Part shown: positions 12,201 through 29,171 of the stretch, in pieces
How positions within the stretch are numbered: position 1 is the first letter of the stretch
Layout of the letters: each line of letters begins with the position of its first letter
From: Wuchereria bancrofti
Taxonomy: Eukaryota; Nematoda; Chromadorea; Rhabditida; Onchocercidae
Reading direction: 5' to 3'
Assembly: GCA_005281725.1 (NCBI GenBank)
Contig: SSBO01000001.1
Coordinates: 8,646,115 to 8,710,114, forward strand
DNA length: 64,000 bases
Made by a program: the position numbers and the translations under genes
The notes under the pieces: model-generated
Database searches by the model: none
Told to the model about the DNA's origin: nothing
What the model saw: the letters and a program-made list of their open reading frames with translations, nothing else

Positions 12201-15200
12201 TTTCTTAAGTTACGGAAGAAGTTACAGGAAAATATTTTTAAAGAGAAAAATTAGTGTGCTACGGAAACCTGAAAGGTTCTCAACAATTCCAAACAAAGAG
12301 TTCAGTGTGAGATCTATCAACTTTCAACGTACGGATCCTAGATTACTTCCTATTCTTTGATCTTGTTCAAAAATTGTTATCAAGCATATGAGGTAATTTT
12401 TCTAATCCAGAAAACAATTACTACAATTAGAGAAATATTCTCACGTTGTCGTAAAAACGACACATTTAAATTACATTCAAATCCTAATATTTTTTGCCAG
12501 ATGTTTGGTGAGTCAATCACCAAATAATTTTGCATTTGTAATTAATCTATGTCTAGATCTTTAAGCCATTATGCTAATTAATTCCTCTTTCTCACACAAC
12601 AGAAAAACCACTTGTTAGCAATCTTTGTTTTACATCAGTCAAATGTTCTCAACCGGATTTTTGGTTGTCAGTTTAGTTCTGTATATTAACTAACCAACCT
12701 TCCCCACTAACCGTTATTCATTCTACATTTTTGGGTGCTTTTTGATAATATTTTAGTTTTTAATATTTTAATATTTTAGTGTTTTATAATTATATCATAT
12801 CTATCCGTTGCGCGTTATTATAATGTTGATTTGTTGGTTTAATTATCCAAGTTTGAAGCAAAATAAAATATCTGGCAGTCAATAAATTTCACGACACACG
12901 TCCTCAACTTCACTGTTTTGGGTAGCTGTATTATTAAAGTGTAAATCTTACTAATCAATTTCTCTAGATGAATATATTACATTTCGACGAGAGATTTGGA
13001 GTAATTCATACATAATTTCTCTTTCCTCAACATATTACATATGCCTTGTACCGATGTAATACATTTTTTGTTCAAATTAATCCAGACAAAAAGGTTTCAC
13101 CTATCGCTAAGTTGTTAACGGCAGTGAGTCCAAAAGATTCTTGTATTAACCAAAAAAAATAAAATAAACTCGGATATGATCAATGATAAGTAGAAAAATA
13201 AAGCAACGATGTGAACACATAGTCTTTATCCTTAAAAAAAAAAACCTTCTGTAGTTGTAGTTGGAATGCCTTGCCAGTGGAAATAAATTTGACGCCAAAG
13301 ATAAACTGGTAAGTCCACATATGTTTTTAAAAAAGTATTACTTCCACCATCACCTTAAAAGAGTCCGTCATTTCAAAAAGAAAAAAAATTTCAAAATATA
13401 AGTCTTCAGCATTGATTCTTTCGGTTCACACAATTTATACTAATTAGTTCAAATTGGTTACAAATTCAAATAACAAGATATCAAAGATAGAAATTTAAAA
13501 TTTCCAAGATTCGCATTCTCTACAAATATAGTAAAATTAATAAATCTTCAAAAAAGTAACTAGTTCTATGAGTTCTACATCTTAAACATTTTTAGAAAGA
13601 AAAAAAAAAAACCAAAAAGTTGAGTGAGCTGCTCCATCATATCAACTGATATCTGCATTCGATAACATCCCGGTGGTACAGGTTCTGGATCACAGCATTG
13701 CATGTAAGTGCAAGGAGCCAACTTCTCGGATATCGGTCTATTCAATTCGAAATTTGATACACACGCTGGCGAATTATTATTATCGATCTGCTCACATTCT
13801 GATTCGTCCCACCAGTAATATGTTTGCGATAATGATTCTGCATCAATATTTTTATTCTGAAATTTCGCAATTGAAGGAAAAAAAAGAACCAAAGTTTGAA
13901 GAGCTATTGTGGAATTTATGGAATTGTAGAATTATATTACAAAACAGTTCATAGGACAAAAAGTTCAGATATTGGAAAAATGTTTGTTATTGTTGCAACA
14001 CATAAGACAGCTTAAACGTATCACATTTCAGATTTCAAAATATTTCGACACATTTCCCAGGTTTGGGAAAGAATCACAAGAACAAAAATTATATGTTCAG
14101 CATTAATTACTCTTTTTTCATTGAAGAAAAGTGCCCAAGACAATTTTTTTCTGAGAAAAAAACGAAGAAAAAAAGTTTTTCCAGAAAAACGAAAATCACT
14201 TGCAAATTTCATATACAACCGTGCGGGAAACACACAGTTAAATAAGAATTCTATTATTGTAAGAATACGGATCATATTGATAAAAATCATTAGAAAAATC
14301 GTAAAAAAAAATCATAACCTTGTCAACTGGAGTGCAAATATCCATGTGAGCGTTCATTTCTTTAAGTAACTTCATTGCATTTTTTAGTCCAGCTATCTCT
14401 AATATATGTGACAGATCGGAAGGTTTCTCGTCCGGGAAAAACGCTATTAATAATTCGATATCGGATAGAATGTTACCGTCACTGAGAAAAAAAAAACCAT
14501 TGCAATTAATAAAAGGAATACGGATATCCAGTAAAACGGTTATTCATATTTAGAATATCACAAAATGGAGATAAAAATTATAATGCTTAATGGAAACTGT
14601 AAATGAATAACAGGATTTTTACTGAGGGATGAAAAAAAATAAAAACTAACCCAGCTTGAGTAGCTTTTGCTTTCATTTTCTTTTTGTAATTAAAATCAGA
14701 AGTATCGCACACGGCTTCCCAAACAAATTCATCGTTTGCGGATGATGAAGGATTTGATAAATCAAGTACTCGAACTAAGTCACTAGTCTGACATCCAATT
14801 GTACGCAGATTCTTAGGTATCTGAAAATTTTCGACAAATAATTATCTAGATAAGAATAAGAATAAAACAAAAATGTAATTAAACTAATAGTTTTGAAGTG
14901 ATAAAACTCTAACAAATTCCAATGACGTTCCATATTCATTAAAGAATTTTTAATCACTTTACCAAATACAAGATTCTCTCTTTCATCAGTTCAAATTGTT
15001 GATACAATTTACCATACCCTACCGTTTACAAAAAGATTTTTTGGAATGATTCACAGAAAAACAAAACCTGGTGTGGAATTAAAGAAATTAATTGTTCGGA
15101 GCTTTTCTTGTTGTCAGTGGCATCTTTTCCCGAAAGGGAATCTGGAAAAGAAATTTTGAATAAATTAACTGCTTCATGCAGTGCAAATTGTGAATTAGCT

Positions 15201-18061
15201 GATGGTAAGGAAGCAGCTCTTTCGACTTGTTGTTTCTTAGTATGCAGTTTTCTTACATCTTTCGAATACTTTAATATACAACGATAAAAAGAATCAGACA
15301 TTACACCAGACAATATAAAAAAGCTATGACTATCCTATTTGATTCATTTCATATTCAGGCTTATAAGCAACTATACTCAACAAGTGCAAATGAATGGATC
15401 AGTGAAAGAAAATATAATTTCATAAATCAAAGAGACAACTTCTAAGCAAAAACTAAAATCAGAACGTTTAGAAAAAAAAAATGCGCATGCATAAGCAAAA
15501 AACGAAGGAAGAACATATGAAAGTTATAAAAGTTGAATAATTCAGCTATCAAATACAACTTACACAGGAAATATTTTAGTAGCAGCAATAAACCGGATGC
15601 GTCTTATCTAAAATGAATTAAAACGATAAAACCAAGATGGTTACCTGGTAGAGCAGAATCTAGTTCCGATAACAATAAATTATAAGTACCATCTTTGTCG
15701 CTTATATCAACCAGTGGTGGAACTGTTCTACAAAAATTTCGTTTGATATCTAGCATTTGACTATAATGAAAACATGTGCTACAAAATTCACGCGTAAATT
15801 AAAATCACATGAAACTCATATGGAATTTGAATAGTTGGATTTCCTATGTAACTATTCTCCATTTTTCAACTTCCATCTAAATTTTCTAGCTGGGTTCGAA
15901 TTCTACTGTTTTTAGGAATAACAAAAGCTCAAACTTTATAAATTCTTCTAGAAAAATTCCGTCCGCTTCTGTGATTAATCTGGAAAATAATGCAGTTGTT
16001 AAAGTGTTTAACCATAAGATAGTAAAAGCAATTAACACTTCAAAATTAATTTATCCTCATATGAAAATCCACAATCCCTATAATCCTGCCTCCAATATTT
16101 TGATTTACCTTAACTGCGTCGGTTTTATTACATCAGTTAAACTGACTTTTTCGAAGCATTCAGCCATATATGCAATTTTCTCTTCTGGCACCGAATGTGC
16201 ATTACGCCTGCAGTTAAATCAATGCAAAATCTTCACAATAAAATGTTCTTTTCCAGGAAAACAATAAAAATAAAGAGATGAAACATAAATACTACCTAGC
16301 ACATTCTTTTGCACTTTTTTTCCATTCTGTTTCCGGTTCTACGAAATAAATTTCATATAAATTCTTCACTGCCTGGAAACATTTGCAAAATTTTCGTTAC
16401 AGTTCAATCAGTGACCACATTATTCATATATCCAAATTCCTTTCTTATCTATCGCTGCATATTTAACCATTATACTCAAAGAATTTCTAAGCAAGGACTG
16501 AAGGCCTCAAAATATTTTGAAAGGTAACATTTCAACAGAGTTCTATCCCTCATTTTCTTCGTTCTTTTTTTGTCAACCATGTTCATCCTATCACTAATTT
16601 CTACCAAACGCGTTCTTTTGCTCACTCAATCTACTCATATTCGCGATGTGTCTTTTTCTTCCTTATCAAAATATTTTTTACGTTACGAATCTTCTCAAAC
16701 ATAAATGTATAAAACTGCTATTCCGAGAAATTTTAGTCAAAAACTAACAAGATTAATGTACGGCTTCATGTGTGTTACAAATATGTTCGTATTATCGATG
16801 ATTATTGGCTTTATCCCTTGTTGTATTGCATCTTTTGCTGAAAAAAAAGTCAACTATTCACACGATGTGATTTCAATGAATGGAATAAATTTTTCTTGAA
16901 TTTTTCGGAGATTTTTATTGATGCTTTCACTAAACCCATCTCTTTACCATAACATTAGTCGCTACAAGGTTTGAAAGCATTTGTGGACTTCCTTGCTGCA
17001 ATCGTAACTCAGTCAATTATCATTTATTTACACCACTTATTTTTGACTTTTCTAATTAAAGCTTCCAACAAAATCAGGCTAACTTTAATAAAGACAAATT
17101 CAAAAAAACATGCTATTCTCTTCTTCCTCCGACAGCACTGTCACTCTCTGAGATAACAGACGCAAACGAAAGCATTCATATCATTAATCACTTCCTATGT
17201 TCTAATTCTTGTAACTTTATTTTCAAATTTTCCATCTATTCATTACTTACGTGTTCATTCATATGCTCCCAATTATGTTACATATGTGCACGATTGTATA
17301 TGCTTTTAAAACTATTCTCTCTTATTTGTTAATATTCATAATTTTTACTTCTAATCCTAGGATAGTATCAAATTGAGTAAATTATTAAATTAAATTAAAT
17401 AACAGTACACGTGCATTAAAGTGTGCAGATGAAATTCGTCTTAATGCATACCTTCTTTCCAATTTTTCTGATGATACTCATCCAATTTGGTGGGATCAAA
17501 TCGATACACACCATTTTGCATGAAATACTTATCGGTATTAAAAACTGCACCATTTGTTCCAGATACCAAATCGCTGCAAAAGAAGAGAAAAAACAAGCTA
17601 TGCAATCTTATTTAGTAACAATATATAAAGTATGTCATAGCCTCCTATATCTAGCATGGACAAAATAGAAAAAACCTACCAATCATATAGAAAATGAATT
17701 AATTCACTATACCTAGCATACACTGAATGAAATAAAATGAATAGAATTAATTTTCATGATGAGAAAACTAATCTAACTATAGCATGAAATAATCTAAATT
17801 TAGCATGTATAGCATGAACTAAACTATATCTAGAATAACATAACCAATATATAATTTAACAAACATATATCAAATAATATTATTGAAAAGTTGATATACA
17901 ATAAATAAAATTATTTCTTACCTAGCTAAATAAGATTTGCCAGATCCTGGGATACCACGCATTATTACCATAACATGATGGCCATTTTGAATACATTTTC
18001 GGATATGTTCTAAGTTTGTTGTTGGTTCCCAACATTGTTCGTGAATGCTCGGAGTAACCAT
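9272..18061 (-). CDS. N4BP2: N4BP2-like protein: P-loop kinase, CUE-like modules, DUF1771, Smr; 17 exons, 709 aa
   Basis: Exons: 18061-17922, 17573-17452, 16837-16749, 16372-16296, 16207-16109, 15727-15645, 15141-15068, 14820-14651, 14481-14319, 13856-13613, 11885-11776, 11522-11413, 11218-11050, 10943-10797, 10316-10163, 9751-9622, 9320-9272; every phase is consistent and the sum is 2130 nt. The N-terminal kinase-like domain has Walker A GIPGSGKS (aa 36-43) and the family motif IIIDNTNI (aa about 100). CUE-like helices lie at aa about 290-330 and 465-510. DUF1771 (aa about 555-615) precedes the C-terminal Smr domain, which has IDLHYMNVQSAL and VVLTGYGKLNDG. N4BP2-family proteins combine a polynucleotide-kinase-like domain with an Smr nuclease; roles in RNA quality control are known for relatives. 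The Smr motif TGxGxHS lacks the usual His-Ser here. The gene is divergent from the Sds3-like gene, sharing the upstream region. Confidence 0.9.
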
Positions 18062-19154
18062 TTTTAGACATCAGTAATATCTTTTGAATTAATAGTAGTA
18101 ATAACAAATCTAAAAATACGTGTTAAAAAGAAACGTAACTTACCAAAACAATAACATCAATATTAACACAAAATACCAACGAATCAATCAACCAGTCCAA
18201 TTTATAAACCAACAAAATACACGTTATATCACAATGTATTGGTTCGTTGCATTACTGTGGTAATTAGTAGCAGTAATTCTTTATCTTTGATTTTACGTTT
18301 GAGGAATTACGGAATTAAGTTTAATTCATTATGATTTCAAATCTTAGAAGTTTATACTATGCATAATATAGAAATCATAGCAGTTAAATGTAAAATTAGA
18401 GTAAGAAAATGTTTGGTAAATATGAAAAGATAATATATTGTATGCTAATTAATTAATTGAAATTCAAATTATAAAAATTTTAGCTAGCAATGTAAATAAT
18501 GCTAATGATATAAGAACATTTTATAAGAAAATCGCATGTATATACGACTTTTGTTTTATATTCATAGACTACTTTATAATTATATATTGCATTTATAGAA
18601 ACGTACAAGGTTTATGTGGTAATAGATGACTTAATAATCATATATGTTTATGATAATATTACTGCAAATGAATCATTGAATGGGTTAACTAGAAAGTATC
18701 GATAATGTTAAGGAATTAATTTTAGGAAGTTAATTACACTAACCTGGAATTAACATTTATACAATTTACATGCTTCACAATGAATTTTATTGGCGATATG
18801 GAGAATTTTCCACCTGCAAGTAATTTTGAAAATACGTATATGCGAAGGTTATTCATTCAAATTCTTACTTAATTAGATTAATTCTCTTCGTAATTGCCCA
18901 CTTTATATTTGCACTTTCAAATCAGCCATTGTGGTCGGTTCTTAAAAAAAACGAAGAAAGCTATCATTATCATACTGATAACTGGATACTGTTTTAGAAT
19001 CATCGCTGGCCTGTTGATTTGAATCTTGTTAAACCTTGACAGTGATATTATCATTTGGTTTGAAATAATTGTGCGCCTCATATAGCTTTACATTTATTCC
19101 TTATTACTTTGTAAATATATTTTCTCTCATAGGTTAAAATATTCTATTGTACAG
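18062..19154. promoter_or_regulatory. Shared divergent upstream region
   Basis: This is the AT-rich stretch between the minus-strand N4BP2-like start (18061) and the first clear exon of the plus-strand Sds3-like gene (19155). It probably contains the promoters of both genes and unresolved 5' exon(s) of the latter. An ATG at 18780 opens a short frame ending in a GTAATT donor, but its phase does not fit exon 19155-19296. Confidence 0.35.
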
Positions 19155-20644
19155 GTTCTATCTCCAAAAGCATGCTGAATTGGAACTTGAAATGCAAAGT
19201 TTACGAGAGCTGAAACATCCGGAATATACCAGTACAATACAGATGCTTGAAGAGCAATTTAAGACTGAGCTGGAAGCCGAAGAAATTGCAGACCAGGTTT
19301 ATGCTCATTTTGTTCAAAATTTTTGCCTTTGATTTGGGATTCATTTTTTCGACAACTATTTTTAACATAATAAGTAAAACCATCAATAATTGTTTCGGTA
19401 TGAAAAAAACCTATTAACAGCCCTTTTACTACAAATGATCATTTTGTCCCAACTCGCAATTTTTTTTTTTTTTTGTTTATGCATTATCCTACAGCGTTTT
19501 GGAATACATTAATTTTGCAATCGAGTCTTGAACGTTAGAGTTTGTGTTGATTACGCTTGGCATGCAGTCATACCTCAATGATCGAGATTGTGGATTGCAA
19601 CTTTACATTTTATCAGTTTCCTTATTTGAACTGCTTGATATACCTTTTGCATCCTTAACACAGTAAAAGTGGTGGTTTAGCTGAAGTAGCGTTTTGCAGT
19701 TTTGATTATGAATGGACTTCCCAACTTTTTTTTTTTTTGAAAGAAAATAATACCTGCAGTTTAGCTTCTTAACATTATTATGCAAAGCAAATTAGATTAA
19801 CTCATTATTATTATTATTGAATTCGTTAAAGGAAGAAGTAACCCTTAGTTGACATATATACATTTTTAATATTGTTTATGTTTCCAGCTGGAGAAGGAAC
19901 GTATTGAAGAACAGTATGAACGAGAAAAAGAAGCAGCAGAAAAGGAACTCGAGGAACGGTTAACAGAACTTATGGAGGCTATGATTCAGGAATGTGAAGA
20001 ACAAAAGAAAAAAATTGATCATGAATTTCATAATTCTGATATTTCTAGTGCACCTGCAAACGATTTCCCCAGCAAAAAAAGTCTTCGGAGGTGCAATTTT
20101 TGTTTTTTATCAGCAAGATAGGAAGAGTTCCTGCAGTGATTAAATAAGTAAAAAAATAGAGAGAAGCGTTGAAATTTTAAGCATTTTTTAATCTTTCATG
20201 TGTTGAATCTTTCATGTGTGAGAAAGGATATATGGCGTTATAAACGTATTATCGGAATAGGCGGAATTGATTTTCTTTACGATTTTAACTGATTGGTTTA
20301 TTCTTCTGAAAGTGTTCCATTTACACAGTTGTTGTAGAAAGGAATATATGGCGTTATAAACAAAAAGCTTTAAACTGACAAGTAAGAAATCCGTGGATTG
20401 TAAATTAATTTCAGGACATCCATACTCCTTTGCTTTTATAGCACATTTGAATGTTTAAAATATTCGGTTAAATTTAACCAACTTTTCATTATTCCAAATT
20501 TTTAGGCGTCCGAATGAGCCAACACCGTACAGTGAAAAGCATACGCATGCCAAAACACGTCCGAACATTGCAGATGCTCTTACCGATCAAGAGATTCAGG
20601 AAGATCTGTTACTGTTAGAAGAAGCTGAATTGAAAAGTGCATAA
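19155..20644 (+). CDS. Sds3/BRMS1-family Sin3-HDAC corepressor subunit, 5' end unresolved
   Basis: Three exons are clear: 19155-19296, 19888-20090 and 20506-20644. They read as one frame of 161 codons ending at TAA 20642-20644. The translated part is almost all charged coiled coil (ELEMQSLRELKHPEY, EEIADQLEKERIEEQYEREK, ELMEAMIQECEEQKKKI). It is followed by the family hallmark RRPNEPTPYSEK and LTDQEIQEDLLLLEE, which matches SUDS3/Sds3 (RRPNDPVP, LTDEQIMEDL). Sds3 proteins hold the Sin3 histone deacetylase complex together. The first visible exon needs two bases from an upstream exon, so the acidic N-terminus is missing from this model. No C-terminal Sds3 domain follows; the short form ends 20 residues after the hallmark, unless further exons exist downstream. 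Confidence 0.8.
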
Positions 20645-22046
20645 TACATTCTTAATTCTACCGGCATACCGTAATTGCCTTATCGTTTCTTCAGTAGTAA
20701 AGCTCAACTAATTGATCTAAATAGAATATCTAATGTTGCTGGACTGTCCGGTAGATATAACAAGTCCCAGCAGTATTCAGTAGTAAAAGCACGATAATTT
20801 CTTACTTTAGAAATTTTCAAGCATCTCTTGTAATAAGCGAAATTTTCTGGAGGGAGGTATTTCGTGGGATTGAAAAATCAACTGTTATCGCCATGAAAAC
20901 TAATCTGTTATTGACTGTTATATGCTTCTTGGAAGTTCCAGTGATTCTCTATACGTTGCATCTATTCGCCATGTCTTAAACATCATATTTAAAATTTGGA
21001 AGAATGCATTTGTTCAGCATAGATAATCTCAAAATTTGTTTAAATCGTTCATTGCTCATTCACAGTTATTTGATCCTCTATGTGTTGCATCTATTCGATC
21101 TCAGTGAAGTGCGTCTTTGCATAAAGCCTTTATTTTTGATATCACTTTATTTCTCATAAATCTAGAAAGCAAGAGGATTCATTTAATAGTGTAATTTCCT
21201 GATTTGGAGGTTTATTACTTGTCTCCAAAATTTCTTGATTTTTCGATGTAATGTTTTGGTCGAAATTTTTCTTAACTCAGATGCCTTCTAATTTGGAATT
21301 TTTTGGATTGCATAACTGTCCATCTTACAGTCTAGAAATTACCTGATATTATCCAGTATTACCTGATTCACTTCACATTTTCATGTTGTATAAATCATTT
21401 TGGAAGTTTTGTTTTATTCCCATTATGAACGTTATTGTGAATGCTTCTCATGTTGCTTTGTCCGGAGCTTTGATGATCTTCTAATCATTCCCTTAAATTA
21501 CAAGAGTGCTTTATATTGTAATTTTCGTCCAATATTCTGCTTACTGTAGCCGAATTCTAGGAATCTGGACACTTTGGCCATCTATGCAATGATCTAAATG
21601 AAAAGAGAAAGATCCACTTGGACTTCTCTAATTCGTGTATTTATCTATTTTTTTTTTCACTTTGGTCATTGTTTTCAAACTTTCAAAGTCAGTCATAATC
21701 ACTCTTGAGTGACTGTGCTTTTCAGAAACTTTTATCTTCCTCATGTGGCATTAGCGTTTATCTTGTCTTCATCTAATTCAGAGAAGTGTGCTTTTATTAC
21801 TCTTTGTCTCATTACCACAGTTTTGAAATTTGAAAATTGTAGGCATATTGCAAAAATTTTTCCTTCATTACTGCATTAGCCGCTCCTTTACTTGAACTGA
21901 AGGAAAAAATATTGTTTCTAAGGTAAAAGTAACGAATAACTTCACGAAGTATTTAAACGGTAATAGATAAGCAATTCTTAATCATTTTGAAAATTGCACA
22001 AGATCTGAATTGGTATTGCATTAATTTTTATCTCGTTGAAATATAG
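20645..22046. other. Non-coding or 3' UTR stretch
   Basis: This stretch is T-rich, with no exon that could be supported. It may be 3' UTR of the Sds3-like gene or an intron leading to the coding segment at 22047. Confidence 0.35.
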
Positions 22047-22268
22047 CTTAGAGATTCTCATGTTAAGGAAGTAACTGTGGGCTTAAAAGCGTTGAATGAA
22101 TCAATAAACTACGAGATACTGCGCTATAACCTCGGAGAGCGGAAACCAACTGTTCTACAGCAGGATCCAAAGATCGTGTCAAAGAAATCGTGGATTGCGA
22201 CCATGCCATTTAAAAGTGGACTAGGATCGGTAATTAACACCTCCTTAGTTTCCCTAGCTGATATGTAA
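22047..22268 (+). CDS. Orphan coding exon, 73 codons to stop
   Basis: After an ATATAG acceptor at 22041-22046 an open frame runs LRDSHVKEVTVGLKALNESI and on through IVSKKSWIATMPF to TAA at 22266-22268. Its base composition is clearly less AT-rich than the flanks, as in real exons. I do not recognise the protein. It is 1.4 kb downstream of the Sds3-like stop on the same strand, so it could be the last exon of a longer isoform. However, joining it directly to any GT donor near 20635 breaks the frame, so at least one other exon would be required. It could also be a separate gene fragment. Confidence 0.35.
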   Translation, partial: LRDSHVKEVTVGLKALNESINYEILRYNLGERKPTVLQQDPKIVSKKSWIATMPFKSGLGSVINTSLVSLADM

Positions 22269-22799
22269 CTTAGGCAAAAAAGTTCGAGCGTAAAAGACAA
22301 TTTACTTTTTCTCTTGTGTTTTCCATCACAAATATCTGTGAGGAAAAAAGTGAAAAAAAAGCAATAATTGGAAAGGTTTTTTTGTAACTCGATATTAAAT
22401 TAGCTTGGGGAAAAAGATCGTACTAAATCAATGGCGTAACCATATTCAATAGAAAAAAAAGGAAGAAAACATGTTAAATTAGCCAGAAATGAATTATTTT
22501 TGGAATAAATAACTGTTTTGCTTGCTACATTTCAAAAGTATCAATCAGAAAAGAGTTAAGATATCAGGTTTTTGAATTTTATACAATACCGTTTCTAGGT
22601 GAATCTATTTGAATTATTGGTAAACAGTTACTCTACATCACATTTCTTCGATTAGAAAGACACCCATAAAAATTTCTAACAATTATCAGCAAAACGACAT
22701 ATGAGAAGTACTCGATTGTACATAAATACTATTCGTAACTTATTTATTTGGTGAATAGTAACACAAATGAAGAAAAAAAGTCCCACTGAACAGTACTCT

Positions 22800-22832
<33 letters not shown>

Positions 22833-23545
22833 CTTCTTAGTAGTTTCAAACCTTAAAATGGTCACACTTTACTTTTCATTCCCAATCGACCCACAGTAGT
22901 GAAATGATGACATTCGGACCATAAAATGGCATGTGGGGCGGTGATGTGCTGTTGGGAGCAGAGATCACTCGTTGTTTTTTCGTCTTATGGTTTGATACGT
23001 ACGATGTATTGAATTTGCAAGGTAGCAGTATTAGTTACATATGAAGGTGTTGATGACGTGAAAAGGTGTTCAGGGTTAGACGTAAATTAATAAATTAAAT
23101 ATGCATAGAGAGATATGGTCGCTTGCTTAATGTTGAATTTTTATATCTTATTTCATCATTATTTTTTGTTCCGTGTTTTTTTGAGTGGGCAAATTAAAAT
23201 AATTAGGCTAGAATGTCTTTTATCCTTTCTGTAATCAATATTTAACTTGTAGTGATATGGAATAGTTTTTTTTTTTGACTAACGTTGTTCATGTTTGGTA
23301 TTAATTCGTGATTTGAAGTTTATGTTTTTAAGAAAATTTTTAAAGTTTTCCCGAATTTCCCATCTCAGTATTAGGCGAAATGAATGCATAGCATGAGAAG
23401 GACTATATAAAAACTAGCTTGAAAAAGCATGGTTTGAAAGTTATTATTAGTTAGGAATTACTGCAGTATTTTTATGTTTCGAAATTCTTTTTTTCAAAAA
23501 AAAAAAAAATGAATTCAGTAAAAAAAAAATTCAGAAGAGAGGAAA
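22269..23545. other. Intergenic upstream of V-ATPase B
   Basis: Contains a CT-dinucleotide microsatellite near 22805-22832 and otherwise no recognised feature. The 3' end (CAG at 23532-23534, 11 bases before the ATG) looks like a trans-splice acceptor. Confidence 0.4.
22805..22832. repeat. (TC)n microsatellite
   Basis: An uninterrupted TC dinucleotide run bordered by CCCTCCC and CCTTC, upstream of the V-ATPase B gene. Confidence 0.9.
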
Positions 23546-26900
<3,355 letters not shown>

Positions 26901-27360
26901 AGGAGCTCTTTCGCTAAAAATTGAAACATTATTTCAAAAACGCTTCCTCTCATAAATCAGGATTGCAAAATTTTTTTTTTTTTTTGCATTCGAGGATTTT
27001 TTGTGTCAGTTTTTCTCGTAGATTTATTTCACTTCAGTTCTTACTATGGTTGTGATATTTAATTGTATTGAATGGCTAAACAATAAGATCCCTTCATACT
27101 ACCATGTGGGTTTGCTGTGTGTTCGCCATTCCATTTAAAAATTGTAAATCTGGATTTCAATTGAAATCGGGAAAGTTTCACATGCAGTTCTAAACTGACA
27201 CTGGAAAGTTTGACGCAACAATAATTTATTTCACTTTTCCCTGCAAATGTAAAAGATTTCATATGTGTGGTCGATGATTTTTTTCTTGCAACATATTGTG
27301 AATTTTTGATTCTGTGTACTAGTATTTATAATAAATAAATATTTCTGTGTGTCGAAATAA

Positions 27361-27437
27361 CTTAGAAATGTAAGTCGTGATTTTTTAGCTATTCTACAGA
27401 TCAACTTAGAAACGTAAGTCGTGATTTTTTAGCTATT
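27361..27437. repeat. Tandem duplication, 33-base unit, period 44
   Basis: Positions 27361-27393 and 27405-27437 are identical except for one T/C difference; the shared unit contains GTAAGTCGTGATTTTTTAGC. Confidence 0.85.
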
Positions 27438-29171
27438 TAGTGTATTTATATTACGTTCCGTTGATTAATGCTATGATAATTAGGATATCTTTGGCTAGCA
27501 AACTTCATAGCAATAAATCGTTAAGTACATTTGGTTGAAATGCATGTACCGTGCTTCCGTGAACTGATTAACCAGTCTTATACCATTCCTTCAATGAGAT
27601 TTCACTATTTGCTAGACATCTGAGATTCAACCATTTTGATATGTTTTTTTTTTTCTCGCATATTGCTAACTTGGAGTTATGATTTATTCATAATATACTA
27701 CTGATTAATTCGTTATATATTATAATATTCATTTACTGTGATATGTCAGTGGATTGTAGTCAATAAAATATGTAGTTTTTAGATGGTTTGCGTTTTGTGT
27801 TTCACTATGTGAGTATTTACCTAATCCATAGGACTTTTTTTTTGAAAATCAAAATTAGGACACCTACTAAAAGTGACAGAAGTATCTTCATGATAAACAT
27901 ATGATGTTATTCAACAAATCTTTTTCATAAGAGCAGAATATTTCTACAGTAATGTGTTTATTGTTTGTAATCTCCTTTACATAAGAACTTTTATTTGTTT
28001 AGCTTTAAGTGCTTTATTGTATTAATTCTTTCATTGAAAATTGGCAGAATTTTGTAAAAATATCTATTTAGATAAGAATTACTATAGTAATACAAATGTT
28101 TGGTCATAAATTCTTAATTAGTGATCTGGAATAATTATACAAATGAAATTAGAGATTAGTACCAAAGAGTTTAACACTTGAACCTAACGCCGACAGAACA
28201 TGAAAATAAGATTCGATTTGATTTAAAAACATTCTCAATGTGTCATAAGGTCACCAAAATAAATCAAGCCGTACTGATACCTTTGATTGAATATAGTGAA
28301 GGTTAGTTGTGTCTGCTATAACATTGTTGCTCGAAACGTGCACTGCTGCAGATAATGCCAATTTTGAAACATACAAATATAGTATAGTTAGATTTTCAAC
28401 AAAATTTATTTTTAATAGATTCGCTATTTCCGTACAGTGAGCGGTTTTTGCAAATCTACGTCGAAAAGCGCCACATTCGCTACTTCCCTATGACTCATAG
28501 TCTTTCTAAATTGGAAAAGTCATTTTTACTGCTTTAATCTAATGAAGCAAAATTTATTATATAAGAAAACGATTTTTAAAATATATAACGGTTTACCACA
28601 TACCTTGTATTGTTCTCCAGTCTAATGATTTGTTTTCGTGTTTTATATCTAAGCATTAATTTTTAAGTTGCATTTTACTTAAAAAAAAAACAAAATTCTC
28701 GTGCAAATATGGCAAGTTTTTTTACTAAAATAATATTTATAACATCTGCTTTAAATTTCTGTTTTAAATTGTAACCAACCAATGAATGTATCATCTAGTA
28801 CTCAAATATTATTTATAAATTCTTAGCTCAACTTTTTTTTAATCTTCCAATTTTTTTAACCTCTTAAAAAATTTTAATTTCAAATGCTATCATTTTCTTA
28901 TAATTTTAAAGTCTCGAAACTCACTTCCACTCTCATTTATTAACTTTCTTAATCATAGATCAGATATGATGGAAATCATAAGATCATTTTGATGATAAAA
29001 TAAATCAATTCGATTGCAATAGGATCAAGCAGCTCGCAAGAACACTCATTGTAAGAGATGATGAAGGTCTTAAAACGAAATAATGCATGTGAATATGGGT
29101 ATACGGTAATCGATTGGTGAGCATAACTGTTGTTAGCGCTTGATTGAGATTAGGGTAGGGGTAGAGTGTGT

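Noticed and set aside
14063..14369. Overlapping Lys/Phe-rich plus-strand frames
   Set aside because: They lie in an intron and over a minus-strand exon of the N4BP2-like gene and show only low-complexity A-rich translation.
15890..15905. tRNA B-box-like GGTTCGAATTC
   Set aside because: The stem pairing G53-C61 is absent and no A box or acceptor stem lies upstream.
18780..18820. ATG exon MNFIGDMENFPPA as start of the Sds3-like gene
   Set aside because: It carries one base over the splice, while exon 19155 requires two; no bridging exon was found.
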